Made by a program: the position numbers and the translations under genes | In this document: positions 24,936 to 33,343 of the stretch, piece by piece | How the letters are laid out: every line of letters begins with the position of its first letter | Position numbering within the stretch: position 1 is the first letter of the stretch | The notes under the pieces: generated by a model | The model's input: the letters and a program-made list of their open reading frames with translations, nothing else | Database searches by the model: none | Told to the model about the DNA's origin: nothing | DNA from: CAZMGV01 sp964621525 [NCBI: uncultured bacterium] | Lineage (GTDB): Bacteria; JAGRBM01 | DNA length: 64,000 bases | Assembly (NCBI GenBank): GCA_964621525.1 | Contig: CAZUMS010000006.1 | Span: forward strand, 79,876-143,875 | Direction: 5' to 3'

Positions 24936-25403
24936 ATGGATCGCAGTGCACTTCGGGAGAAAATCCGCGAGCTGGAACCCAATCAGCCGGTGACGGTTCC
25001 GATGGACGCGTCTGTCGGCCGGGTGATCGGCATCATGCAGGAACGCAAGTTCGGCGCCGTGCTCGTGGTGGATGCCAGGGGCTGCCTGGCGGGGATCTTC
25101 ACCGAGCGGGATGTCCTGAACAAGTTCGTCTCGCGTAACCTCGACCCCGAGAAAACCAAGGTCAGCCAGCTCATGACGGCCAACCCGGCGGCCCTCACCC
25201 TCGACCATTCCATCGCGTTCGCCATGAACAAGATGTCGGTGGGCGGCTACCGCCATGTCCCGATCGTCGGTCCGGACAACAAGCCGGTGGGTATCATCTC
25301 CGTAAAGGACGTCGTGAATTTCATCTGCGAACACTATCCGCAGGAGATCCTGAACCTGCCGCCGGAACCCGAGGCGGCGTTCCGCGACCACCACGGGGCC
25401 TGA
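24936..25403 (+). CDS. Two-CBS-domain protein
   Basis: 155 residues made almost entirely of two CBS motifs: about 20-75 (VPMDASVGRVIGIMQERKFGAVLVVDARGCLAGIFTERDVLNKF) and about 86-140 (ALTLDHSIAFAMNKMSVGGYRHVPIVGPDNKPVGIISVKDVVNFI). CBS pairs bind adenine nucleotides and act as energy or ligand sensors. It has no fused effector domain. The ATG at 24936 is preceded by GGAGG at a good distance. It ends 2 bases from the convergent secreted-protein gene. Confidence 0.9.
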   Translation: MDRSALREKIRELEPNQPVTVPMDASVGRVIGIMQERKFGAVLVVDARGCLAGIFTERDVLNKFVSRNLDPEKTKVSQLMTANPAALTLDHSIAFAMNKMSVGGYRHVPIVGPDNKPVGIISVKDVVNFICEHYPQEILNLPPEPEAAFRDHHGA

Positions 25404-25405
25404 AT

Positions 25406-26278
25406 TCAGAGCTTCGTTCCGGAATTACGGAGCCAGTCTCCGAACTTTTTCGAGCAGTTGCCGGCTATCGTATTGATGTCCGAGACGTCGTAGGGGGGCT
25501 CGATCCGGCAGCGCACTTCGCCCGCGGGGACTTCGGTCCTCAGCACCAGATCGTCCCCGTTGCAGATCTCGAGAGCGGCCTTGCCGTCGCTCAGGGACGG
25601 AAGCGGGATTCCCCGGAGTTCCGCATAAACGGTCTTGCGGAGCATGTCCCTGTTGGGAGTCACTTTCGCCTTGCACAGTTTCCCGGGTTTGGGGCCGTCC
25701 GAGACTTTGTCGAGCGTGTAGCCTTTCCAGACGCCGGAGGGCGGCGGTGCGGGAAGACTGCGGGCCAGGGCCGGCATGGCGCCCCGCAGGATGTTCTGCG
25801 CGACGGCGCTCGGCGAGAGGCCGCCGGGACCCCGGCCCTGGAACTGGCGCGGCCAGATTCCATGATGAGCTCCGCAGACGGACGGTTTGCCGGAAGCCTC
25901 GCCTGTATTCCCGTCGCCCACCTCGTACAAGCACCAGAAGATGGCGGCGGCGTAGTTCATTAGCCATTGATCTTCGCCGTCGCGGGTTTTGGACTGAAGT
26001 TTCTCGCCGATCTTGTAATAAAGGAGCACGTCGAGGGTGAGGTCATGGAACGGCATACCGGCGGACACCGGGGGACGGTCGCCCAGGATCAGGTACCGCT
26101 GGCCGGCGTTCAGGCTTTCGGACTTGAGCGTTACGGTCGTGGGCAGGCAGTGCGAGAACTCATCCCCTGGAACCGTCAGCGGACGGCAGATCGGGACATA
26201 ACGGGGTTTGCCGCTGCCCGAGGCCGACAGGGACCACGGGACGAGCAGTGCCGCCAGCAGGATAAGCGTTCGTCGCAT
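25406..26278 (-). CDS. Cysteine-rich secreted protein of unknown function
   Basis: 290 residues. The N-terminal signal peptide (RRTLILLAALLVPWSLSASG) has signal-peptidase-I character. The mature part holds eight cysteines (PICRP, SHCLP, FWCLY, SVCGA, KLCKA, EICNG, VRCRI, GNCSK), consistent with four disulphides in the periplasm or outside. Other features are a His-Trp-rich stretch, CGAHHGIWPRQF, and TPNRDMLRKTVYAELRGI. No family recognised. The ATG at 26278 starts the signal peptide directly. It is divergent from the flavin-reductase gene. Confidence 0.65.
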   Translation of the reverse strand: MRRTLILLAALLVPWSLSASGSGKPRYVPICRPLTVPGDEFSHCLPTTVTLKSESLNAGQRYLILGDRPPVSAGMPFHDLTLDVLLYYKIGEKLQSKTRDGEDQWLMNYAAAIFWCLYEVGDGNTGEASGKPSVCGAHHGIWPRQFQGRGPGGLSPSAVAQNILRGAMPALARSLPAPPPSGVWKGYTLDKVSDGPKPGKLCKAKVTPNRDMLRKTVYAELRGIPLPSLSDGKAALEICNGDDLVLRTEVPAGEVRCRIEPPYDVSDINTIAGNCSKKFGDWLRNSGTKL

Positions 26279-26410
26279 GAGCCTGTCATGCCCCCATTTC
26301 ACCACCGGGTCAACGTGGCCGGGCGGTTCTGGCACTTGCGCGGGCGAAACTCTCGGCTAACGTCCCGGCTCGACTGGCTGAATAACGGTTCATTTTCCGG
26401 GAGGTTTCAC

Positions 26411-27091
26411 ATGTCCGCTGGCGAACTCGTTGAGCTGAAGGTGCAGGAAGTCTCGCCCGTGGGACCGGAACTCGTCCTGCTCCGCGTGGAGATCGCCGGG
26501 ACCCCGCTGGAGAATGCCCCCCGCAGGCCGGGCCAATACGTGCGGATGACCGTGGGCGATGAGAAACCCTCGTATTTTGCCATCGCTTCCGGCCCGCGGG
26601 AGAAGGGCCCGCTCCTCTTCCTCGTGAAGCGGGGAAGCCCGCTTGTGGACCGGATCGTCGCCCAGGGCGCGGGCGGAACGGTCCGCGCCTCGCTGCCTGA
26701 GGGTAACGGCTACCCGATGGACAGGGTTCGCCCGGATGCCGACCTGTGGCTGTTCGCCATGGGCACCGGAATCACGCCGGTGCGGCCGGTGCTCGAGCAC
26801 TGGATGGATAACCGGAATTGCACGAAACAGGTGCACCTTTACTACGGGTGCCGTAGCCGCGAGGCCGTTCCGTTTGCCGCCGACCTCGACCGCTGGCGCG
26901 CTGCCGGGGCCGACGTGAGGCTGGTGATCTCCGGAGAGGGAGGCCGCCACATTCAGGACGAATTCAGCGCCAGCGTGCAGAAGGCCACAGGTGTCGTGTT
27001 CGCCTGCGGCAAGAAGGAACTCGTTGCCGACCTCAAGACACACGCAGACCGCACCGGTATCGGCGCCGCCAACGTCTTCCAGAACTTCTGA
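26411..27091 (+). CDS. Ferredoxin-NADP reductase-like FAD/NAD(P)-binding oxidoreductase
   Basis: 226 residues. Two-domain flavin reductase: an FAD barrel (about 1-95) with RRPGQYVRMTVG and the flavin motif YFAIASGP, then an NAD(P) domain with AMGTGITPVRPVLEHW, LYYGCRSREAVPF and FACGKKELV. No Fe-S cluster cysteines are present, so it is a reductase component alone, transferring electrons between NAD(P)H and an unknown acceptor. The ATG at 26411 has GGGAGG about 7 bases upstream. Monocistronic, convergent with the UspA gene. Confidence 0.88.
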   Translation: MSAGELVELKVQEVSPVGPELVLLRVEIAGTPLENAPRRPGQYVRMTVGDEKPSYFAIASGPREKGPLLFLVKRGSPLVDRIVAQGAGGTVRASLPEGNGYPMDRVRPDADLWLFAMGTGITPVRPVLEHWMDNRNCTKQVHLYYGCRSREAVPFAADLDRWRAAGADVRLVISGEGGRHIQDEFSASVQKATGVVFACGKKELVADLKTHADRTGIGAANVFQNF

Positions 27092-27096
27092 CGGGG

Positions 27097-27579
27097 CTAC
27101 TTCTTCTTTTTGGGTTTCGGACTGCACCGGATCGTCAGCACGGCACAGGGCGCCCGGCGGACGACGTTCTCGGTCACAGAGCCGATCAGGACGTGCGAAA
27201 GCCCTGTGCGGCCGTGCGTACCGATGACGATGAGGTCGGCCTTCACGCTTTCGGCGAAACTGCAGATTTCAGCCGCGGGGCTGCCGTCCACGGTCATGAA
27301 CCGGGGTGTGGGTCCGCTGTAGCCCGCAGGCCTGGCCTGCTCCCACTGCTTTTTCAGCCGCTGCTCGGCAACCGTGTGGATCTCGCGGAGCGCCTGCCGG
27401 GACACTTCGAGGCCGAGACCGTAGTCCCGGCCGAGGAGCAGTTCGGCAGGGGCGACGGCGTGAAGCAGGTAGAGCTTGTCCGCTTTGGCGGCGACGAGGG
27501 CCGCCTGCCGCAGGCCGTCAGCCGAATTGTCCGACAGATCGCTGGTCGCGACCACGCATTTGAACTCCGGAACTGCCAT
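27097..27579 (-). CDS. Universal stress protein
   Basis: 160 residues, one Usp domain: VVATDLSD-type start (CVVATSDLSDNSADGL), then the late ATP-binding signature IVIGTHGRTGLSHVLIGSV (G-x2-G-x9-G-S), so probably the ATP-binding class. It ends in a basic tail, PKPKKKK. It lies downstream of the crotonase gene on the same strand (83 bases), possibly in one transcript. Confidence 0.92.
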   Translation of the reverse strand: MAVPEFKCVVATSDLSDNSADGLRQAALVAAKADKLYLLHAVAPAELLLGRDYGLGLEVSRQALREIHTVAEQRLKKQWEQARPAGYSGPTPRFMTVDGSPAAEICSFAESVKADLIVIGTHGRTGLSHVLIGSVTENVVRRAPCAVLTIRCSPKPKKKK

Positions 27580-27662
27580 GGGTGGCTCCTCTCCGATTCC
27601 CCGCCAGCCTTCGGGGCCGGCCCCTGTTTTTTAACTGCCCGGAAACGCGGCTGGCAACAGGT

Positions 27663-28451
27663 TCATTTCCTGAACTGGTTGAAATCGGGCTTGCGCTTCT
27701 CGAGAAACGCCTTCATCCCTTCGCCGAGCTCTTCGCCGCCGTAGCACCCGGCCAGCAGTTCGCCGCCATGCTCGAACGAGCCGTCCATGGACGCCACGGC
27801 GTGGTTGAAGTTCATCTTGGCGATCCGGAGCGACTGAGGGGATTTGGCGAGAATATCGAGACAGGTTTTGCGTGTTTCGGCCTTCAGTTCTGCGTGGGGG
27901 ATCACCCGGTTGCACAGGCCCCAGGCCAGCGCGGTATTCGCGTCGAGCCGTGGACAGAGGTAAACCATCTCGCGGGCGCGCTTCTCGCCCACGATTCTCG
28001 GCAGGAGCTGCGTTCCGCCCCAGACCGGAACCGAACCGACGGTGGGCCCCGTCTGGCCGAACACCGCCTTGTCCGAGGCGAGCGTGAGATCGCAGAAAAG
28101 ATGCAGCTCGTTGCCTCCGCCCAGCGCGTAGCCGTTCACCATGGCGACGACGGGCTGCGGACAGTCACGCATGGCCTGGGAGAGCCGCCGGCAGGAGCGC
28201 AGGAATTCGCGGCCGGGACCCGGTTTCAGGTCCGACATCTCGGCAATATCGCCGCCGGCGCTGAATGCCTTGTCGCCTGCACCGGTAAGCACGATGACGC
28301 CGCAACTGCCGTCGGCTCCGGCCGCATCGAAGGCATGGGCCAGTTCGAGCAGCGTCTGGTTCCGGAAGGCGTTGAGTGCCTTCGGGCGGTTGATGGTGAT
28401 CCAGGTGATGTTTCCGTCTTTCTCGACGAGGATATCGGCATAAGCGCTCAT
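27663..28451 (-). CDS. Enoyl-CoA hydratase/isomerase family protein, MenB-related
   Basis: 262 residues, crotonase fold. Oxyanion-hole and active-site segments are GAGDKAFSAGGDIAEM and ALGGGNELHLFCDLTLASDKAVFGQTGPTVGS, and the C-terminus KRKPDFNQF closely follows MenB. However, the GSFDGG-type segment that carries a catalytic Asp in true dihydroxynaphthoyl-CoA synthases is replaced by GSVPVWGG, so the reaction is probably different and the symbol menB is not given. The ATG at 28451 is chosen for the crotonase-like start; an upstream start at 28499 would add 16 residues. It is divergent from an unknown gene across an operator-like palindrome. Confidence 0.82.
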   Translation of the reverse strand: MSAYADILVEKDGNITWITINRPKALNAFRNQTLLELAHAFDAAGADGSCGVIVLTGAGDKAFSAGGDIAEMSDLKPGPGREFLRSCRRLSQAMRDCPQPVVAMVNGYALGGGNELHLFCDLTLASDKAVFGQTGPTVGSVPVWGGTQLLPRIVGEKRAREMVYLCPRLDANTALAWGLCNRVIPHAELKAETRKTCLDILAKSPQSLRIAKMNFNHAVASMDGSFEHGGELLAGCYGGEELGEGMKAFLEKRKPDFNQFRK

Positions 28452-28604
28452 GACACTACGCTTCCGGTGGAGCCGGAAGACACTCCTTTTCTCGGCCAAG
28501 GATACTGGAAAGCTCTCACTAACCTGTTTCCGGCTCTCAGAAAACCCGATGCGAACCCGCTGTTTTTACGGCCGATATAGGCGGGGAAAACGATCTCCTG
28601 TGTA

Positions 28605-28634
28605 TTGATTGACTTGCGAGTCAATGCTTATAGT
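28605..28634 (+). promoter_or_regulatory. Promoter overlapped by an 18-bp palindromic operator
   Basis: The perfect inverted repeat ATTGACT-TGCG-AGTCAAT lies at 28608-28625. It sits between a -35-like TTGATT (28605-28610) and a -10-like TATAGT (28629-28634), with an 18-base spacer, reading toward the gene at 28689. The TTGACT-N4-AGTCAA form is typical of TetR-family operators. It is in the 237-base gap between two divergent genes, so it could control both. No regulator gene is adjacent. Confidence 0.6.
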
Positions 28635-28688
28635 GCCGCCGGGTCGGACAGACAGTGCACACCCTCGGCGGGTGCAACCGGAGTCACC

Positions 28689-29675
28689 ATGGCCACTACC
28701 GCTCAAAGCCCCCAGGCGGGAGGCCCGTTGGGTCCCCCGGAACAGAATCCCTGGAAAGACCTCACGAACTGGAAGCCGCTCGACACCCTGGTGGACGAGT
28801 CGCTCGTTTCCATGACCGAACACGGCCATGGCTTGAACGGGCTTCACAACTACAGCGGGACGATGAAATTCGCCCATCCGGCGCTGATGGGTCCGCCGGG
28901 CCGGCTGCAGGGCGGACTTCACTGCGTCGCCCGGATTTTTCCGATCCTCCGCCGGATCGAGCGGCACGAACACAACCGCACGTTTCCGTGCCGGATCTAC
29001 GTCCGGCTTGAGAAAGGCCTCCCCCTGAACGAGGAAGTTCCGTTCACGGCGAGCTATCACCAGACGGACCGCGGCCACTGGTGGATGACGAGCCGGTTTT
29101 CCGGTACGGACAAGCTCGATGCAGGTGCGTGGTCGGTGGCCGATACCTCGCTGCTGCATCCGGAAAAATGGGAATCCTGGCGCGAGCGGTTCCAGAAGGT
29201 TTCTGCCGATCCCGGGCGCCGCATCCAGAAGGTCATGACTACGGAGTACGAGAGTTCGGGCGACCTCTTCTGGTGCCGGATCACCCCGGAGCAGATGCAG
29301 ACTCCGGCGGCGATGCTCCGGGTGTTCGAGACCGGAGATGGCCAGTATTCGGCGGCTTTTATCTGTTACTATCTCGATGTGATCGGGGCTCTGGCCAAGG
29401 CGACCGAAGGGTTCCATCCGCAGTTCACGACACAGGTGTCACTGGAAATCGCCCAGGAGCGGATCCCCGCGACGGAACCGCTGATTGTCATCGCGGACAA
29501 GAGCACCCGCCAGCCGGCCCGTCATTCCCGTGCCAAACCGCTCGAAATGGGAGGCGAACTGCACGGTACGACACTGATCCAGACGCTGCTCGCTTCCGGC
29601 GATTTCAAGCGGATCTATGCACATGGATGGGTAGCGGCACACCCCATGGACACCCGCAGGATTCTCAAGAAATAA
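28689..29675 (+). CDS. Protein of unknown function, possibly thioesterase-like
   Basis: 328 residues, soluble, no signal peptide. I do not recognise the family. The stretch MGPPGRLQGGLHCVARIF is reminiscent of the GPPG-x-x-HGG turn of PaaI/hotdog thioesterases, and the C-terminal half (HSRAKPLEMGGELHGTTLIQTLLASGDFKRIYAHGW) could be a second hotdog, giving a double-hotdog plan. This is only a suggestion. The ATG at 28689 follows the promoter/operator by about 55 bases. Context with a divergent crotonase suggests acyl-CoA metabolism. Confidence 0.6.
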   Translation: MATTAQSPQAGGPLGPPEQNPWKDLTNWKPLDTLVDESLVSMTEHGHGLNGLHNYSGTMKFAHPALMGPPGRLQGGLHCVARIFPILRRIERHEHNRTFPCRIYVRLEKGLPLNEEVPFTASYHQTDRGHWWMTSRFSGTDKLDAGAWSVADTSLLHPEKWESWRERFQKVSADPGRRIQKVMTTEYESSGDLFWCRITPEQMQTPAAMLRVFETGDGQYSAAFICYYLDVIGALAKATEGFHPQFTTQVSLEIAQERIPATEPLIVIADKSTRQPARHSRAKPLEMGGELHGTTLIQTLLASGDFKRIYAHGWVAAHPMDTRRILKK

Positions 29676-29720
29676 ACTGTCTTTGGGTACTCTTTCGGGA
29701 GTCACAGGAGTTCAAATATA

Positions 29721-29748
29721 ACGGCCGGCATGTATTCATGCCGGCCGT
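29721..29748. terminator. Perfect 12-bp hairpin, possible terminator
   Basis: ACGGCCGGCATG (29721-29732) pairs perfectly with CATGCCGGCCGT (29737-29748) across a TATT loop, 45 bases after the stop at 29675. The T tract after it is poor, but AAATATA precedes it, so on the minus strand it reads into TATATTT and could end the gene at 29774. Confidence 0.55.
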
Positions 29749-29773
29749 CTGCCTGTCAGGGTAAAGTCTGTTT

Positions 29774-30169
29774 TTACTTTTTCAGTTCGCGAAGCAGCCG
29801 CTGGGCCTTTTCCAGGCGGGTTTCGAGACGTTCTTTCTTCGGGCCTTTCGCCTTGGCGATTTCGGCCTCGAGCTTGGGAATCGAATTGGTATAACGGGTG
29901 ATCCGCGCCTGACGGGTCGCTTCGGGGTCCCGCGGGCCACGCTTCCTGCCGGCGCCGCCACGGCCGGAGCCTCCACCGAGCTGCTTGTCGACCTTGCCGA
30001 GCTCTTTCTCCAGGCCGCGGATCTGCTTGAGCAGCTCACGGCGGCGGGCCTTCAGTTTCTTCAGATCCTTGCCGGCTCCGGTAGCTTTCTTGAGAAGTGT
30101 CTTGCGCGTGACGGGGGAAAGCTTGAGCAGTTCACGGAGCAGGGTTTCTTCGCGGCTGGGTCTGGGCAT
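29774..30169 (-). CDS. Small basic coiled-coil protein of unknown function
   Basis: 131 residues, very Lys/Arg rich. Two helical heptad-like stretches (about 28-66, LKKLKARRRELLKQIRGLEKELGKVDKQL, and 95-131, KLEAEIAKAKGPKKERLETRLEKAQRLLREL) are separated by a Gly/Arg linker (GGGSGRGGAGRKRG). The N-terminus EETLLRELLKLSPVTRKTLLKKA is probably helical too. Composition suggests nucleic-acid binding, which is inference. No family recognised. The codon bias matches the neighbouring genes, and the complementary strand holds no better gene. Confidence 0.6.
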   Translation of the reverse strand: MPRPSREETLLRELLKLSPVTRKTLLKKATGAGKDLKKLKARRRELLKQIRGLEKELGKVDKQLGGGSGRGGAGRKRGPRDPEATRQARITRYTNSIPKLEAEIAKAKGPKKERLETRLEKAQRLLRELKK

Positions 30170-30534
30170 GGGGTAATCCTTTTGTTCTCTCCAGGAGAGT
30201 TTTTCCGGACATCATCCGGTATGTGAGATTGATAGAATTCTCAACCTGTGCCCGCATACACTATCCGCCGGAAACGGCATAAACAATACACATCTATTCA
30301 CTTTCCAGGGGCGAATAATAAGGACTCCGGTTACAATGAATAAACAAACTATACAGGGCGGCAATATTCCACACTTAAGTGATATTTCCCTGATAATCCA
30401 CAAAAACTGAAACCGGATCGGATTACCGAAGGGGCTCTGCGGTTCCGGACCGGCTCCGGGCATTGACAGGCCGCCACGAAGCCGGGTTTGCGGATAGACA
30501 AATGGAAACGGGTTCGAAAGCTGGCGGGTCACAG
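30170..30534. other. AT-richer gene-free interval downstream of the tRNA
   Basis: 365 bases with no convincing gene. The segment from about 30230 to 30410 is visibly poorer in GC than the rest of the window. It holds a perfect CACTTAAGTG palindrome (30372-30381) and a CCGGA-N5-TCCGG hairpin near 30206. The open frame crossing it on the minus strand runs into the tRNA and is not a gene. No direct repeat of the tRNA 3' end was found here. Confidence 0.5.
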
Positions 30535-30611
<77 letters not shown>

Positions 30612-30655
30612 ATCTGCAAGTTAGCACAGGAATCACCGGCGAGAAGGAAAATGAG

Positions 30656-31768
30656 ATGAGCAGGAAGAGCGGCGGCATCATGGTCCTGGGGGTTCCGAAG
30701 GAGATCAAGCCATCGGAAGGGCGTGTGGCGGCCACGCCGGCCCTGGTGAAGCAGCTTGTTCGTGAGGGCGTACGGGTACTGGTCGAAACCGGAGCTGGCG
30801 TAAGAAGCGGCTACCCGGACCGGGATTACCGGAATGCCGGTGCAGTTATGGTGCGCAGTGCCAACGAGCTCTGGCGGCGTTCGGGCGTGGTTCTCAAGGT
30901 TAAAGAGCCGATCGGCCAGGAGCGGAGGAGATTCCGTGAGGACCTGATCCTGATCTGCTACCTGCATCTTGCGGCAGACCGCGGCCTGACCGTGAGTCTT
31001 CTCGAATCCGGAATGATGGCTGTCGGCCTTGAGACGATGGTGCAGGCAGACGGCTTCGCTCCGATGCTGGCGCCGATGAGCGAAATTGCCGGCCGCCTTG
31101 CGGTTCTCGAGGGAGCTCATCACCTCGCCACGCATCCTGCGGGCCAGGGCCGCCTGATCGGTGGCGCGAAGGGCGGGGAGCCGGCAGCCGTCTGCGTGTT
31201 TGGTGCCGGAACCGCCGGACGGGCGGCAGCAGAGACCGCTGCCGGGCTCGGGGCGAGGGTTACGGTGCTGGACCGGTCGGAGGCGGCGCTCGGGAAACTT
31301 CATGGTGCGGACGGTGGGAAAATCGACTGCCGCCTTTCTGCTCCTGCAGCACTAAAAAAGGCGGTGACCTCCGCAGATCTTCTGGTGGCGTCTGCGTATG
31401 TTCCCGGAGAACGGGCTCCGGTTCTCGTCAGCAGGTCATTGGTGAAAACCATGAAAAGGGGGGCCGTGATCGTCGATATCTCCATCGATCAGGGCGGTTG
31501 TGTCGAGACGTCCAGGGCAGGTACGCACGCCGATCCCATCCGGGTAGTCGACGGGGTTCTCCATTACGCGGTGCCGAACATGCCGGGTATCGTGCCCCGG
31601 ACTTCGACCGAGGTTTTTTCAACCGCCCTCCAGCCGTTTCTGCTGGATCTGTTCCGCAATGATCCCCGGATGGTGATTTATGAACATCCGGTCTGGAGAA
31701 GCGGTCTGAATGTCGTGGAACAGGAGATCATTCATCACGGAGTTCAGAGGGCCTATTTACCCCAATAA
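30656..31768 (+). CDS. ald: Alanine dehydrogenase
   Basis: 370 residues. NAD-dependent interconversion of alanine and pyruvate plus ammonia. Features are GVPKEIKPSEGRVAATP, the substrate Lys in VLKVKEP, the catalytic His in CYLHLAADR, the Rossmann loop VCVFGAGTAGRAAAE, the Asp in VIVDISIDQGGC, and VPNMPGIVPRTST. The ATG at 30656 has AAGGAAA 6 bases upstream; an ATG at 30680 would also leave a complete protein. The GAGTAG loop differs from the usual GGGVVG, and identity to family members is not high by eye, so a related PNT/AlaDH-family enzyme is possible. Confidence 0.88.
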   Translation: MSRKSGGIMVLGVPKEIKPSEGRVAATPALVKQLVREGVRVLVETGAGVRSGYPDRDYRNAGAVMVRSANELWRRSGVVLKVKEPIGQERRRFREDLILICYLHLAADRGLTVSLLESGMMAVGLETMVQADGFAPMLAPMSEIAGRLAVLEGAHHLATHPAGQGRLIGGAKGGEPAAVCVFGAGTAGRAAAETAAGLGARVTVLDRSEAALGKLHGADGGKIDCRLSAPAALKKAVTSADLLVASAYVPGERAPVLVSRSLVKTMKRGAVIVDISIDQGGCVETSRAGTHADPIRVVDGVLHYAVPNMPGIVPRTSTEVFSTALQPFLLDLFRNDPRMVIYEHPVWRSGLNVVEQEIIHHGVQRAYLPQ

Positions 31769-31959
31769 TATCAATTAGTTACGAAGCTCGATTCCGGACG
31801 TGGAGCCGTGTATGCTGCTCTCCGAGTACAGCCCGGATCCTTTAATGATTGGAACAGAGGACCGGCCGGTGTTTTTCCACAGCCCCATATTCTTCGAGAT
31901 CCGGGCGTGAAATTTCAGGAAAAACACCAAGTTATCTACAGGCCGGCTGACAGACTGCT

Positions 31960-33240
31960 TTGAGCGAAACAACAGCGAATGCGTCCGGTGCGGATGCAAC
32001 CACGACGACCGACACTCCGAATCCATTCTCCTCCTTCGGCCTGAACGACAAGCTCGTTTGGGGCGTGGAGGACATGGGTTACCAGAAACCCACCGAGATC
32101 CAGGAACGGGCGATCCCCGTTCTCCTTCAGGGCAAGGACATCGTTGCCTGTGCGCGCACCGGCACCGGAAAGACGGCAGCGTTCGGGCTCCCGATTCTTC
32201 ACCGTCTGGCGCCGGAGAAATCCCGGTCCAAGTACCCCCGCGCGCTCATCCTGACCCCGACCCGCGAACTCTGTCTCCAGATCCAGCAGAGCATGACCGA
32301 TCTCGGCCGCTATCTGCCGATCAAGACGACCGCCGTACTGGGCGGCATGGGAATGGGTTCCCAGATCAGCGATCTCAAGAAGGGTGCCGATGTGGTTGCC
32401 GCGACGCCGGGCCGCCTGCTCGATCTGGCCGAGCAGCGGGCGCTCCTGTTTGACGACGTGCAGATCCTCGTGCTGGATGAAGCCGACCGGATGCTCGACA
32501 TGGGCTTTATTCCGGACGTGAAACGGATCATCTCGAAGCTCCCGAAGGACCGGCAGAGCCTCATGTTCTCGGCCACCATGCCGCCGGTGATCCGGGAACT
32601 CGCCCGGCAGTTCCTCCGGGATCCGGAATACCTCGACGTTGCACGGCACGGCGAACGTGCCGAGACGGTGGAGCATTCGCTCTGGCCGGTGAAACCGCAC
32701 CTGAAGAAAAACCTGCTGCTGAATATCCTCGAGCAGTACGGCACGGACGGCACGTTTATTATCTTCACGCGTACGCGGAACCGGACGAACGAGGTGTACC
32801 GTGCCATCGAGCTCAAGAAGTATCCGGTCCGAAAGCTCCATTCCGACTGCACGCAGACGGAGCGGAACGAAGCGCTCGACGCCTTCCGGGAGAAGAGAAT
32901 CAATATTCTCGTCGCTACCGACGTCGCGAGCCGCGGTCTCGACGTCGAGGGCATCTCGCATGTCATCAACTATGACGTACCAGTCCAGCCGGAAGATTAC
33001 GTTCACCGGATCGGCCGTACGGGCCGGGCGTTCTCCACGGGCGAGGCTTTTACGCTCTGCCAGCCGTCGGAAGAGCCGCTGCTTCGCGCCGTCGAGCAGC
33101 TCCTGAACGAGAAGATCCCGGTCCGGCACCTGGAAGGCTTCAACTACGAAGCACCGCCGCCTCCCGGTTTCTGGGACGATCTGCCGGTCGTCGGCGGCGG
33201 AATTACCGGTGCCTCCAAGACATTCCGGCCGAGACGGTAG
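31960..33240 (+). CDS. rhlE: DEAD-box RNA helicase, RhlE-like
   Basis: 426 residues. ATP-dependent RNA unwinding. All core motifs are present: the Q motif (YQKPTEIQERAIP), motif I ARTGTGKT, Ia PTREL, Ib TPGRLL, II VLDEADRMLDMGF, III SATMP, IV IIFTRTR, V VATDVASRGLDV and VI YVHRIGRTGRA. The C-terminal extension is short. No ATG occurs before the Q motif in this frame. The TTG at 31960 gives a plausible MSETTANASG start but lacks a strong ribosome-binding site. The 190-base leader before it may hold regulation. Confidence 0.93.
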   Translation: MSETTANASGADATTTTDTPNPFSSFGLNDKLVWGVEDMGYQKPTEIQERAIPVLLQGKDIVACARTGTGKTAAFGLPILHRLAPEKSRSKYPRALILTPTRELCLQIQQSMTDLGRYLPIKTTAVLGGMGMGSQISDLKKGADVVAATPGRLLDLAEQRALLFDDVQILVLDEADRMLDMGFIPDVKRIISKLPKDRQSLMFSATMPPVIRELARQFLRDPEYLDVARHGERAETVEHSLWPVKPHLKKNLLLNILEQYGTDGTFIIFTRTRNRTNEVYRAIELKKYPVRKLHSDCTQTERNEALDAFREKRINILVATDVASRGLDVEGISHVINYDVPVQPEDYVHRIGRTGRAFSTGEAFTLCQPSEEPLLRAVEQLLNEKIPVRHLEGFNYEAPPPPGFWDDLPVVGGGITGASKTFRPRR

Positions 33241-33343
33241 GTGACGGCGTGAACAGCGGAGACCCTGCCAGTCGCAGCGGTAAACTGGCCGGAAATGTTC
33301 TTCCGGCATCTCCGGCTTCTCATTCCGCGGAAAGGTATCAGCC

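Noticed and set aside
27594-27640. GGGGCCGGCCCC with a following T run as a terminator
   Set aside because: It would act on the plus strand, where no gene ends. The palindrome has no loop, so it is not called.
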